64,000 bases of DNA, taken from positions 60,708 through 124,707 of the forward strand of contig NZ_AQUR01000092.1 in the NCBI RefSeq assembly GCF_000372525.1, in the 5' to 3' direction. Below are positions 9,087 to 17,454 of this stretch, one piece after another. Position numbers and translations under genes: made by a program. Numbering within the stretch: position 1 is the first letter of the stretch; every line of letters starts with the position of its first letter. The notes below the pieces were generated by a model. The model was given only the letters and a program-made list of their open reading frames with translations, was not told the DNA's origin and did no database searches. The stretch is from Cupriavidus neocaledonicus (lineage in GTDB: Bacteria; Pseudomonadota; Gammaproteobacteria; Burkholderiales; Burkholderiaceae).

Positions 9087-11384
9087 TCAGAACGGCTTGC
9101 CGAGGAACAGATAGAAGCTGTACACGCCGGCCGTCGCGCGCCCATAGGCCAGGTACAGCGGCCCGAGCGGGCTGTCCAGCGCCAGGAACAGCGACCCCGA
9201 CTTGAGCAGCCCGGTAGGGCTGCCGGGTACCAGGGCGTCGCCCACGCGTCCCGCCTCCAGCGAAAAGCCGGCGTAGACACCCTGCAGCAGGGTCTGCCGC
9301 GCCAGCTTGTTGTAGTACACCAGCCGTGCAAACTGCAGGTTGCCGCCCATCAGCTGCCCGGTGGCGTAGCCGGATTGCTGCAGGAAGCCGCCCCACTGGA
9401 ACAGGTCGTAGCGCGGCAGCGGCTTGCCGCCGGGATTGCCGCCGACCTTGAAGGCGAGCGAGAGCGTATGGTCGCCGAACGAATGGGCATAGATGCCGTC
9501 GGCCTGCGCCTTGACATAGGACTGGTCGGCGCCCAGCCCGGGTTGCGAGGCATAGATCCGCACCCCGCCCGCATAGCCGAAGCGCGGGAAGTCGACGCTG
9601 TCGAGTTGGTCGAAGAAGAGCCGGCCGGTGATGGCCCCGCGCCGGATGCTGCCCGGACCCGGCGCCAGCGACGCGGGGCCGGTGCTCAGGGTGGCATGCT
9701 CCGAGCCGGTCTGGACCCCGATCCGCAACTCGCCGTACTTGGTGAACTGGCTGCCGACGTCGAGCGCGAGATCAAAGCGGCGCACGTCGTAGGTGGCGAT
9801 GCGCGTGCTGCCCTGGAACACATGGACCGGGCGCCGTTCGAGCTCGATGCGCGGCGCGATGAAGAAGAACTGGCGCGTGTCCAGCGGCTGGTAGAACTCG
9901 CTGGACAGCGCCGAGGTCTGGCCCACCTGCGCGTCGGTGCGCCATTCCGCGCCCAGCGTATTGAGCCAGGTGCGCCGGTAACTGCCGACCAGGTTGAAGT
10001 ACGCGTCGCCGCGGAAGTCCGAGCTCAGTCCCAGCCCGAAACGCAGGTAGTCGGGACCCCACGATTTTTCCACCGCATCGACCGTCAGCACGCGCCTGCC
10101 GGGCTCTTCCAGGATGCCGTAGTTGACGTGCTCGAAGTCGCCGGTGCCGAACAGGCGGCGCATGTCCTGGTCCAGCGCGGCCTGGTCAATCGGCTCGCCC
10201 GGCCGGGTCTGCATCACCGCGGTGGCATAGTCGGGGTTGACGCGATGCAGCGGCGCCAGCCGGATCTCGTCGACGGGACGGGTGTCGGGCGGCTGCACCG
10301 CCTGCTGGGCCGCGCGCAGCTCGGCATACTGTGCCGGCGGCAGCGCCAGCGGCGCGAGCCGGTCGGCCACCTTGCGCGCGGCGGCCTCGCCGATCGGGAT
10401 GGTGGCCGACAGGTGGTCGAAGTCCGTCGCGGAGAAATCGCCCAGCGCGGGCTCGATCAGCACGTCGGTGGGCCGCAGCGAGGCCAGCGACGCGCGCACG
10501 TTCTGTTCGGTCAGGATGTTGAGCATCTGCCCGGTCACGCCGATGACCGAGGTCAGCGCCTCGCGCTTCATCAGCGGCGTGCCGAGGTTCACGGCGATGA
10601 CGATATCAGCGCCCATGCTGCGCGCCACGCCCACCGGCAGGTTGTCGGTCAGCCCGCCGTCGACCAGCAGCCGGCCCTCGTATTCCGCCGGCGCCACCGC
10701 GCCCGGCACCGACATGCTGGCGCGCATCACCTTGGCCAGCTCGCCCTGGCTGAACACCACCGGCGTGCCCGCCACCAGGTCCGTCGCCACCGCGCGGTAC
10801 GGGATCGGCAGGCGGTCGAAGTCGCGAAAGCCAGGAGTCCTGGCCAGCTGGCGCAGCACCGTCTCCAGCTGCACGCCCGAGACCGCGCCCTTGGGCAGCA
10901 GCACGCCGCTCGCCTGCAAGCCGATCTCCGGCGTGATCAGGTTGGTGAAGTCGTCCTGCCTGCGCCGCACGGCCAGGTCCTGGCGCGGCGGCCGTTCCTT
11001 GAACAGTTTGTTGGTGCTCAGGCCGCCGACCAGCCGCTCCATTTCAGCGGGCCCCATGCCGGTGGCGTAGGCGCCGCCCACCAGCGAGCCCATGCTGGTG
11101 CCGGCAATGCAGTCGACCGGGACGCGCATCGCCTCCAGCACCTTGAGCACGCCGATATGCGCGGCGCCGCGCGCGCCGCCGCCCGACAGCACCAGGCAGA
11201 TGCGCGGGCGGCCCGCCGCGGCAGGCTGCGCATGGGCAGGCACTGCGGGGCTCGCGGCCGCGCTGGCGTCGTGGCCGGGTGGCGGGCGCTCCGCGGCCGT
11301 CGCGGCGCCGGCAGCCACCGCGATGGCGGCAAGCAGGCGCTTCGTGCCGGCGTGGCGCGGGCGTTGGTGTGGGGCTGCCTTCAT
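9087..11384 (-). CDS. Patatin-like phospholipase with outer-membrane barrel (PlpD-type, type Vd)
   Basis: A 765-residue exported protein. Start chosen at the ATG giving MKAAPHQ, with basic residues and a hydrophobic core (16-31) typical of a signal peptide; an upstream in-frame ATG at 11492 would bury it. Residues about 60-260 are a patatin domain: GGGARG oxyanion loop (68-73), GTSMGS with nucleophile Ser97, and the Asp of DGGLTDN as the dyad partner. After this comes a POTRA-like region (about 385-455) and a C-terminal Omp85-type beta-barrel ending in Phe, the outer-membrane signature. This order matches PlpD-type autotransporters, which display or release a phospholipase A1-like domain. A terminator follows at 8941-8969. 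Confidence 0.9.
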   Translation of the reverse strand: MKAAPHQRPRHAGTKRLLAAIAVAAGAATAAERPPPGHDASAAASPAVPAHAQPAAAGRPRICLVLSGGGARGAAHIGVLKVLEAMRVPVDCIAGTSMGSLVGGAYATGMGPAEMERLVGGLSTNKLFKERPPRQDLAVRRRQDDFTNLITPEIGLQASGVLLPKGAVSGVQLETVLRQLARTPGFRDFDRLPIPYRAVATDLVAGTPVVFSQGELAKVMRASMSVPGAVAPAEYEGRLLVDGGLTDNLPVGVARSMGADIVIAVNLGTPLMKREALTSVIGVTGQMLNILTEQNVRASLASLRPTDVLIEPALGDFSATDFDHLSATIPIGEAAARKVADRLAPLALPPAQYAELRAAQQAVQPPDTRPVDEIRLAPLHRVNPDYATAVMQTRPGEPIDQAALDQDMRRLFGTGDFEHVNYGILEEPGRRVLTVDAVEKSWGPDYLRFGLGLSSDFRGDAYFNLVGSYRRTWLNTLGAEWRTDAQVGQTSALSSEFYQPLDTRQFFFIAPRIELERRPVHVFQGSTRIATYDVRRFDLALDVGSQFTKYGELRIGVQTGSEHATLSTGPASLAPGPGSIRRGAITGRLFFDQLDSVDFPRFGYAGGVRIYASQPGLGADQSYVKAQADGIYAHSFGDHTLSLAFKVGGNPGGKPLPRYDLFQWGGFLQQSGYATGQLMGGNLQFARLVYYNKLARQTLLQGVYAGFSLEAGRVGDALVPGSPTGLLKSGSLFLALDSPLGPLYLAYGRATAGVYSFYLFLGKPF

Positions 11385-11628
11385 GGCTCGATCGGGGTCG
11401 CAGTACGCTGCGTGGCCAGTTGCCGGCGAGGGAAGTCCGGCTATCTTGCGGCAAAACGTGGCGTGCAGGCCCCTGTGCTGGCCGCCCGCCAAAACAATTC
11501 AACACGCGGCTCGGAAGCGTTCAGATCGGCATCGGGCGCAGCCGGCTGCGGGGCAGCGGCGCGCGCGCCGGAATATACTGGGGGCTGGTCTGCCATGGCG
11601 CCGCGCGCGCGATTTGCAAGTGTCTCAA

Positions 11629-11844
11629 GTGTCCCCCGTGGTCCCCCTCGCCGGTTCCACGCTTACCCCCGACGATCCCCGCCCGGAGCCGCCGGAGCGG
11701 CCCGCCGATAACGAGTGCTGCGGCTCCGGCTGCGATCCCTGCATCTTCGATTACTACTATCAGGAGATGGACCGCTACCGCGAAGCGCTGCGGGCATGGG
11801 AAGCGCGCCAGGCCGCGCGCCATGCCGAGGATCCGGCTGCCTGA
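11629..11844 (+). CDS. Small oxidoreductase-like domain protein
   Basis: About 71 residues. The core NECCGSGCDPCIFDYYYQE is the cysteine motif of the oxidoreductase-like N-terminal family (also in eukaryotic mitochondrial proteins), followed by an acidic/basic helix rich in Arg and Ala. Its four cysteines suggest metal or iron-sulfur binding; the biochemical role is unknown. The start is uncertain because no ATG fits: GTG codons at 11620, 11629 and 11638 are in frame and none has a clear ribosome site. The gene precedes the sirtuin by a 12-bp tandem repeat that begins inside its stop codon. Confidence 0.72.
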   Translation: MSPVVPLAGSTLTPDDPRPEPPERPADNECCGSGCDPCIFDYYYQEMDRYREALRAWEARQAARHAEDPAA

Positions 11845-11902
11845 GTGCCCACCTGAGCGCGCACGTGAGCACCCACCTGAGCACCCACCTGAGCACCCTG
11901 AC
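11843..11902. repeat. Five-unit 12-bp tandem repeat between small protein and sirtuin
   Basis: Units begin at 11843, 11855, 11867, 11879 and 11891. Units 3 and 4 are identical (GAGCACCCACCT), units 1 and 2 differ by two or three bases, and the fifth decays after GAGCACCC. The array begins within the TGA of the preceding gene and ends one base before the sirtuin ATG, so it fills the whole gap. Each CCTGAGC junction repeats the stop-codon context in that frame. Confidence 0.85.
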
Positions 11903-11903
11903 G

Positions 11904-12767
11904 ATGCAGCCATCGCATTCCTCCCCGGCAGCCGGTGCGGCGCTGTTCGATTTCGTGCAGCGCCACCCGCGCCTGTTCGTGCTGACCGGCGCCGGCATCA
12001 GCACCGATTCCGGCATTCCCGGCTACCGCGACGCGCGCGGCCAGTGGCAGCGCTCGCCCCCTGTCACGCTGCAGGCCTTTCTCGGCTCGCACGCCGGGCG
12101 CCAGCGCTACTGGGCGCGCAGCATGCTCGGCTGGCCGCAGGCGTGGCAGGCGCGGCCCAACCATGCCCACCATGCGCTGGCGCGGCTAGGCGCGCTGGGC
12201 CGCATGACGGCGCTGGTGACGCAGAATGTCGACGGCCTGCACCAGCGCGCCGGCAGCCAGGGCGTGATCGAACTGCACGGCAGCCTCGCCAACGCCATCT
12301 GCCTGGACTGCGGCGCCAGCCACGACCGCGCCGCCCTGCAGGACTGGCTGGTGTCCCGCAACGCCGCGCTGCGCGACGTGATCGCCCCGCCCGCGGCCGA
12401 TGGCGACGTGCATTTTGAATCGCCGCTGTTCGCGCAGTTCCAGGTGCCCGATTGCAGCCATTGCGGCGGCATCCTCAAGCCCGACGTGGTCTTCTTTGGC
12501 GAATCCGTGCCGCGCACGCGTGTCGACGCCGCCCGCGCGGCGCTGGCCGAAGCGGATGCGATGCTGGTGGTGGGATCGTCGCTGATGGTCTATTCGGGCT
12601 ACCGCTTCTGTGTCTGGGCCGGCCAGATGGGCAAGCCGGTGGCCGCGCTCAACCTGGGCACCACGCGTGCCGACGCCATGCTGGCGCTGAAGGTCGAGGC
12701 CGGCTGCGCGCCGGCGCTGCAGGCACTGGTGTCGCGGCTGACGCAGGACACTGCAGGATCCCGTTGA
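11904..12767 (+). CDS. NAD-dependent protein deacylase, Sir2 family
   Basis: A 287-residue sirtuin. NAD-binding motifs GAGIST (29-34), TQNVDGLHQ (106-114) and GSS near residue 228 are present; His125 in ELHGS is the catalytic base. A zinc ribbon is formed by Cys133/Cys136 and Cys184/Cys187. The last pair is separated by a longer insert than in CobB, typical of the larger proteobacterial sirtuins. It removes acetyl or other acyl groups from lysine using NAD+. The start directly follows the 12-bp repeat, which leaves no normal ribosome-binding site except the purine-poor repeat itself, so translation may depend on the upstream small gene. Confidence 0.92.
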   Translation: MQPSHSSPAAGAALFDFVQRHPRLFVLTGAGISTDSGIPGYRDARGQWQRSPPVTLQAFLGSHAGRQRYWARSMLGWPQAWQARPNHAHHALARLGALGRMTALVTQNVDGLHQRAGSQGVIELHGSLANAICLDCGASHDRAALQDWLVSRNAALRDVIAPPAADGDVHFESPLFAQFQVPDCSHCGGILKPDVVFFGESVPRTRVDAARAALAEADAMLVVGSSLMVYSGYRFCVWAGQMGKPVAALNLGTTRADAMLALKVEAGCAPALQALVSRLTQDTAGSR

Positions 12768-13149
12768 CGCGAGCGCCGTGCAGGCATAGCATCGCCACAC
12801 CACTTTGATCGACGCCGCTCGGTCTTTCATCAAGGCTTCCGATTTCCACCATGACCGCAGACCGCCAACGCCCCGTCATCGCCGCGCCTCCGGGCCGCGC
12901 GTTGCCGTGCCCGCGTCGCCAGCCTGCGTTCACATCTGTCGCGCCGCCGCCGCCGTTCTCCGGCGGCGCACATCCGCCGCCGCCGCGCGGCTGACGGGCA
13001 CGCGCCCCAGCCCTTCTCGTCTCCGGTAGTCCCGCCTCCGTGTGTTCGCGCGCACGGCAGCCGCACGCCCGTGCGCGCTGTCGCCGTGCCGTGGCCGCAT
13101 GCCGATGCGCGTTGCCGGAGCCCGCCAAGCTGACGACAGATGACAAGCC
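12768..13149. other. 382-bp gap before the DMT transporter gene
   Basis: No convincing gene. It contains a 47-codon open frame at 12851-12994 (MTADRQRPVIAAPPG..., ending in proline-rich PPPP motifs) without a recognisable ribosome site, and GC-rich direct runs of CCG. A leader peptide or 5' untranslated region for the DMT gene is possible; I see no terminator hairpin with a T run. Confidence 0.4.
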
Positions 13150-14040
13150 ATGACCAACCACGAAGACTGCGCGGCGCGCTTCGACGCCGCGCGCACCCCA
13201 TCCACCGCTCTCTGGGCCACGCCGCTGTTCGTGCTGCTATGGAGCAGCGGCGCCATCGCCGCCCGGCTGGCGCTCGACCACGCCACGCCATTTGCCCTGC
13301 TGACGCTGCGCTTTGCCCTGGTCTGCGCCGTACTCGGCGCGCTCGGCCTGGCGCGCAAGCGCCTGCTGCCGCCGCGCGGTGAACGGCTACACACGGCCTG
13401 CGCGGGCCTGCTGCTGATCGGCGGCTACGCCGTGTTTTATTTTCTGGCGCTGGACCACGGCATGACGCCCGGCGTGCTGGCCACGGTGCTGGGCGCGCAG
13501 CCGATGCTGACGCTGCTGCTGACCGAGCGCCGCGCCGGCGCCGCGCGCCTGGGCGGCCTGGCGCTGGCGTTCGCCGGCCTGGCCATGGTCGTCGCCGACA
13601 GCCTGCTGCTGGCCCGGCTGTCGCCGGCAGGGGTGCTGTGCGCGCTGGCCTCGCTGGCCAGCATGACGCTGGGCGCCATCCTGCAGAAGCGCAGCCCGCG
13701 CGCGCCCGCCGAAGTGCTGCCGCTGCAGTACGGCGCAAGCCTGGCGGCCTGCCTGTTGTGCCTGCCGTTCCAGCCCTTCGCCTTCGAAGCGTCGCTGGCG
13801 TTTGCCGCACCGCTGCTGTGGCTGGCGCTGGGGATTTCGATCGGCGCGACGTTGCTGTTCTACCGCCTGATCCACGCCGGCAACCTGGTCAATGTGACCA
13901 GCCTGTTCTACCTGGTGCCGGCAGGCACCGCGGCGCTGGATTACCTGCTGCTGGGCAACCGCATGGCGCCGCTGGCGCTGGCGGGAATGGGGGCGGTGCT
14001 GGCGGGGCTGGGGCTGGTGTTCCGCGGCACCAAGGGCTGA
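13150..14040 (+). CDS. DMT-superfamily (EamA) permease
   Basis: A 296-residue inner-membrane protein with about ten hydrophobic helices arranged as two EamA repeats (about 22-155 and 165-290). FALLTLRFALV in the first repeat and SLFYLVPAGTAALDYLLLGN in the second are typical of drug/metabolite transporters of the RhaT/YdcZ type. It probably exports a metabolite or drug; the substrate is unknown. It stands alone behind a long untranslated gap and faces the convergent DUF1439 gene. Confidence 0.88.
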   Translation: MTNHEDCAARFDAARTPSTALWATPLFVLLWSSGAIAARLALDHATPFALLTLRFALVCAVLGALGLARKRLLPPRGERLHTACAGLLLIGGYAVFYFLALDHGMTPGVLATVLGAQPMLTLLLTERRAGAARLGGLALAFAGLAMVVADSLLLARLSPAGVLCALASLASMTLGAILQKRSPRAPAEVLPLQYGASLAACLLCLPFQPFAFEASLAFAAPLLWLALGISIGATLLFYRLIHAGNLVNVTSLFYLVPAGTAALDYLLLGNRMAPLALAGMGAVLAGLGLVFRGTKG

Positions 14041-14087
14041 GGAAGCGACCGGTGGGGCAGTGGAGAGACGTGGCCCCCAAGGCGCGC

Positions 14088-14645
14088 CTACCGCTGCTTC
14101 ACCTCCACCCGCACCTCATCCTTGCCCACCGTGATCGCCCCCGGTTCCACCTCCTTGCCGCCCACGCGCAGCTCCTCCGGCTTGAAGGTATAGATCGGGT
14201 AATCCTTCAGCAGCTGCTGCGCGACTACCGCGCCGATGGCGTTGAGCTGTTCGCGATAGGGCCCCATGCCGGCGACTTCGACCTGCTGTACGGTAGGGTT
14301 GTCGAGCAGCACCGCGCGCCTGGTAGCGTCATAGCGAACGCCGCTGTTCAGGGCGAGCTTGCCGTCGACAGGGGGCGAGGGCAGCAGGGCGTTGGTCAGG
14401 CGGGCGTCGACGTGGGTGGTGATGCGGTTGCTGGCTTCATCCAGCACCAGCCGCGGGTGGCTGAGCTGGACGCTGACGACTTCGGCGTAACGCAGCGTGG
14501 CGGGGAAGCGCTTGTCGAGTTCGGTCTGCAGTTCCTGGCGGGTCAGGGAGTACTCGCCGGTCCAGATGTTGTAGCCGGCCAGGGCGGGAGCGGCGCCGCC
14601 CGCGATGCAGGCGGCGGCAAGCAGCAGGGAAGGTTTCAGGCGCAT
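14088..14645 (-). CDS. DUF1439 family periplasmic protein
   Basis: A 185-residue exported protein with a clear signal peptide (residues 1-23, MRLKPSLLLAAACIAGG then ALA). The mature part begins with YNIWTGEYSLTRQELQTELDKRF, the signature start of DUF1439 proteins such as YceB, whose fold is a lipid-binding tubular-type sheet. There is no lipobox cysteine at the cleavage site, so it should be soluble in the periplasm rather than a lipoprotein. The function is unknown. slyX lies 97 bp upstream on the same strand. Confidence 0.82.
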   Translation of the reverse strand: MRLKPSLLLAAACIAGGAAPALAGYNIWTGEYSLTRQELQTELDKRFPATLRYAEVVSVQLSHPRLVLDEASNRITTHVDARLTNALLPSPPVDGKLALNSGVRYDATRRAVLLDNPTVQQVEVAGMGPYREQLNAIGAVVAQQLLKDYPIYTFKPEELRVGGKEVEPGAITVGKDEVRVEVKQR

Positions 14646-14742
14646 GTGCAGGATGGGGCGCGCCAGGGGACGCCGCCTTGATGGAACCAGCCGGTCAGAC
14701 CGCGTGGCAGGGGCAGCGTTCCGTCACATCGGCCGGGCCGGC

Positions 14743-14946
14743 TCAGTAGTGCGGCGGGATTTCCTGCAGGGGGTCGGCTTCGGCCGCGGTGGTGGCGGCG
14801 CTGCGCACCTGCTGGTAAAGCGCGCGGAACTGCTCCTGCAGCAGGTCGATCTGCTGCTGCTGGCGCGCCACGGTGCTGTTCAGGGTATCGAGCAGGTCTT
14901 CCTGGAAGGCGAGCTTGATTTCGAGTTCGTTGATGCGATCGTCCAT
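14743..14946 (-). CDS. slyX: SlyX family coiled-coil protein
   Basis: A 67-residue protein. Residues 3-48 (INELEIKLAFQEDLLDTLN, then QQQQIDLLQEQFRALYQQ) form a heptad-patterned coiled coil characteristic of SlyX, and the C-terminal PLQEIPPHY is the family's conserved end. The function of SlyX is unknown. It is located between the VOC gene (upstream, 83 bp away) and DUF1439 on the same strand, and the three could form one transcript. Confidence 0.93.
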   Translation of the reverse strand: MDDRINELEIKLAFQEDLLDTLNSTVARQQQQIDLLQEQFRALYQQVRSAATTAAEADPLQEIPPHY

Positions 14947-15029
14947 GGCTAGGTTTCTCCGGCGGGCGGCGCGCATTGTAAACCCATCGCGCAGCGGGCG
15001 CGCCGCCGGCCGGAAACCTGCTCCCGGGC

Positions 15030-15455
15030 TTACTTGGGCGCGGTCAGCAGCATCCACATGATGCCGAAACGGTCGGCCACCATGCCGAACTGCTCGGCAA
15101 AGAAGGTCTTGTCCAGCGGCATCAGCACCTGGCCGCCTTCCTTCAGGCCGTTGAAGGCCTTCTCGACCCCGGCCTTGTCGGGGAAGGTGATGGCCAGGCC
15201 GAAACCCTGGAAGGCGACCTGGTTCGAGCACTGTCCGTCGGAAGCCAGGATGACGCTGTCGCCGACCTGGAATTCCAGGTGCATGACCTTGTCCTGGGCG
15301 CCCGCGCCGGGCTGGCAGCCTTCGCCGCCCTTGCCGGCGTCCGGGTTGTCGGCGAACGTCATGCGGGCGTTGACCTTGGCGCCAAGGGTCTGCTTGTAGA
15401 ACTCGACCGCTTCATCGCAACGGCCTTCGAAAAACAGATAGGGCTGGACTTGCAT
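15030..15455 (-). CDS. VOC family protein (PhnB-like glyoxalase fold)
   Basis: A 141-residue single-domain VOC protein of the PhnB/YjdN subgroup: PYLFFEGRCDEAVEFYKQTLGA at the start, a central HLEFQVGDSVILASDG and a final FGMVADRFGIMWML. The subgroup's catalytic role is generally unknown; some members lack metal. Start chosen at the ATG preceded by AGGAG at ideal spacing (15453-15455); an upstream in-frame ATG at 15542 overlaps operator-like palindromes. The palindromes at 15528-15574 suggest tight local regulation. Confidence 0.88.
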   Translation of the reverse strand: MQVQPYLFFEGRCDEAVEFYKQTLGAKVNARMTFADNPDAGKGGEGCQPGAGAQDKVMHLEFQVGDSVILASDGQCSNQVAFQGFGLAITFPDKAGVEKAFNGLKEGGQVLMPLDKTFFAEQFGMVADRFGIMWMLLTAPK

Positions 15456-15527
15456 GACAACTCCTGTGAAGGGGCGGCCTGTGGGACTGCAGGGCCGCCG
15501 GGATCTCGGCAATGGCGCACAGGATTT

Positions 15528-15574
15528 GTGTACGCCGTCCACAATACCTTAGCAAAGAAAATGGACGGCGTCCA
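15528..15574. promoter_or_regulatory. Two copies of a 13-15-bp palindrome upstream of the VOC gene
   Basis: Site 1 (15528-15542) is GTGTACG-C-CGTCCAC, an inverted repeat with one mismatch. Site 2 (15562-15574) is TGGACG-G-CGTCCA, perfect. Centres are 33 bp apart, about three helical turns. The spacing and symmetry resemble operators of TetR-like repressors, but no TetR gene lies in the window. Confidence 0.55.
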
Positions 15575-15700
15575 CATTAAATGCGCGGGGCGGCGCGGCG
15601 GGGCGGCTGCCGGAACGCCGGCAGGGGTGCACTAGAATGGCCGGCGAGAGCGCTCCCAGGCGCCAACCGTTTCGACTGCCGCGGCCCGAATGGAGTTGCC

Positions 15701-16648
15701 TTGCGTTACGAACTGACCGACCTGCGCCTGTTCCAGGCCATTGCCGCTGCGCAAAGCCTGTCGGGCGGCGCGTCGGCCACCCACATCACCGCCTCGGCGG
15801 CGAGCTACCGGCTGAAGAACCTCGAGCACGCCATGGGCACGCCGTTGTTCGTGCGCACGGCGCGCGGCATGGAACTGACGCCGGCCGGCGAAACCCTGCT
15901 GGTCCATGTGCGCGAACTGCTGCTGGGCGTGGAGCGCATGCATGGCGAGGTCGGGCGCTTCTCCGCCGGGCTGAAGGGCAATATCCGGCTGCTGGCCAAC
16001 AGCAGCTCGCTCAACGGCTTCATCATTCCCAGCGTGAGCCGCTTCCTGCTGGCCAATCCGGACGTGAACATCGACCTGGAGGAGCGCGCCAGCCAGGCGA
16101 TCCTGGCCGCGGTGGCGGCGCACGAGGCCGATGTCGGCATCCTGGCCGGCGATTTCCACCCCGGCGACGACGCCGCCGGCGTGCGCTCGGTGCGCTACGC
16201 GCGCGACGAACTGATCCTGGTGATGGCGTCGGAGCACCCGCTGGCGCGCGAGCCGGAGGTGCGCTTCGGCGCGGCGCTGGCGTTCGACTTTGTCTGCATG
16301 AGCCGCACCAGCAGCAACTTCCTGTTCCTGCGCGAGATGGCGCAACGCGCCGGCAAGAGTCCCAACGTGCGCCTGCATGCGCACAGCTTCGACGCGGTGC
16401 TGTCGCTGGCCGAGGCCGGCGTGGGCGTGGCGCTGGTGCCGCGCAGCGTGGCGGCACAGGCGCTGCGCGAGGCGCGCGTCGCGGGGGTGCGGCTGGCTGA
16501 GCCGTGGGCCCTGCGCGAGCTCAACCTGATCGTGCGGGCCGACGGCAAGCTGCCCGCGTTTGCCGAAGCCTTTGCGCAATTCCTGCTCAACGACCCGCGC
16601 GTGGTGGCCACGCGCGCAGGCGGCGCCGTGGCCGCCACGGCGCCGTAG
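15701..16648 (+). CDS. LysR family transcriptional regulator
   Basis: A 315-residue LysR-type regulator. Start assigned to TTG at 15701 because it follows a TGGAG site by 5 bases and gives the standard N-terminus RYELTDLRLFQAIAAAQSLSGGA; no ATG fits. Helix-turn-helix about residues 6-62, effector-binding domain about 92-300. The convergent CoA-transferase/Bug/hydratase operon ends 15 bp beyond its stop, so it is a candidate regulator of that operon even though the usual divergent layout is missing. It diverges from the VOC gene across the palindromes at 15528-15574, making that gene an alternative target. Confidence 0.88.
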   Translation: MRYELTDLRLFQAIAAAQSLSGGASATHITASAASYRLKNLEHAMGTPLFVRTARGMELTPAGETLLVHVRELLLGVERMHGEVGRFSAGLKGNIRLLANSSSLNGFIIPSVSRFLLANPDVNIDLEERASQAILAAVAAHEADVGILAGDFHPGDDAAGVRSVRYARDELILVMASEHPLAREPEVRFGAALAFDFVCMSRTSSNFLFLREMAQRAGKSPNVRLHAHSFDAVLSLAEAGVGVALVPRSVAAQALREARVAGVRLAEPWALRELNLIVRADGKLPAFAEAFAQFLLNDPRVVATRAGGAVAATAP

Positions 16649-16662
16649 TTTCCGTTCCCGCT

Positions 16663-17439
16663 TCAGCGCTTGCGGTTCAGGAAGGCGGCCATGTGCTGCT
16701 GCGGCTCGCCGGTGTCGAAGGCGCTGCCGAACTCGGTCACGCTGTTGCCGATCGAGACCTCCAGCGGCGCGTCTTCCCACTCGCGCAGCAGGCGCTTCTG
16801 CTGGCGCACCGCGACCGGGCCAAAGCCGGCCAGCAGCGCGGCCACGCGCTCGACTTCCAGGTCCAGTCCGGCCAGCGGCACCACGCGGCTGACCAGCCCC
16901 CACTGCAGCGCGTCGGCGGCGTCGGAGATCTCGCCCGTCAGCAGCATCCACGCGGTGCGCGCATTGCCGATCAGGCGCGGCATCAGCGCGGCATGGATCA
17001 CCGACGGGATGCCGACCTTCACTTCCGGCATGCCCAGCTGGGCGGTGTCGGCGGCGATGCGCAGGTCGCATGCCAGCGCCAGTTCGAGCCCGCCGCCCAG
17101 GCACCAGCCCGGCATGCGCGCGATCACCGGCACCGGCAGGTGGCGCACGGCATCGCACAGGCGGCGCAGTCCGCCGATAAAGGCCTCGGCGCTGGCGCGG
17201 TCGAGCGCGGCCATCTCCTTGATGTCGGCACCGCCGACAAAGCCCTTGTCGCCGGTGCCGCGCAGCACCAGCACGCGCAGCGCGTCCTGGGCTGCCAGCG
17301 CTTCGATGGCGCGCGTGAGCGAGGCGATCACCGGCGTGCTCAGGATATTGAGCGAGCCCGCCTCGCGGATGGTGACGGTGGCAATGCCGCGCGCGTCGAT
17401 CTCGACGCCGGCGTGCGGTTCCTGCAGAAGTGTGCTCAT
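16663..17439 (-). CDS. Enoyl-CoA hydratase/isomerase family protein
   Basis: A 258-residue crotonase-fold enzyme. The oxyanion-hole segments GADIKEMA and GWCLGGGLELALACD are present, and both catalytic glutamates of true hydratases are kept: Glu119 (in GGGLEL) and Glu139 (in LGMPEV), 20 residues apart as in the mammalian enzyme. It is therefore likely an active hydratase acting on a 2-enoyl-CoA. It is last in a three-gene operon after a CoA-transferase and a Bug receptor, suggesting uptake of an acid, CoA activation and beta-oxidation-like hydration. A stop codon 15 bp from the convergent LysR stop is the only gap. Confidence 0.9.
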   Translation of the reverse strand: MSTLLQEPHAGVEIDARGIATVTIREAGSLNILSTPVIASLTRAIEALAAQDALRVLVLRGTGDKGFVGGADIKEMAALDRASAEAFIGGLRRLCDAVRHLPVPVIARMPGWCLGGGLELALACDLRIAADTAQLGMPEVKVGIPSVIHAALMPRLIGNARTAWMLLTGEISDAADALQWGLVSRVVPLAGLDLEVERVAALLAGFGPVAVRQQKRLLREWEDAPLEVSIGNSVTEFGSAFDTGEPQQHMAAFLNRKR

Positions 17440-17454
17440 GTCGGTCCTTGTGCC

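Noticed and set aside
12851..12994. A 47-codon leader-like open frame before the DMT gene
   Set aside because: No ribosome site, proline-rich GC-driven sequence and no attenuator hairpin; kept only as part of the gap description.
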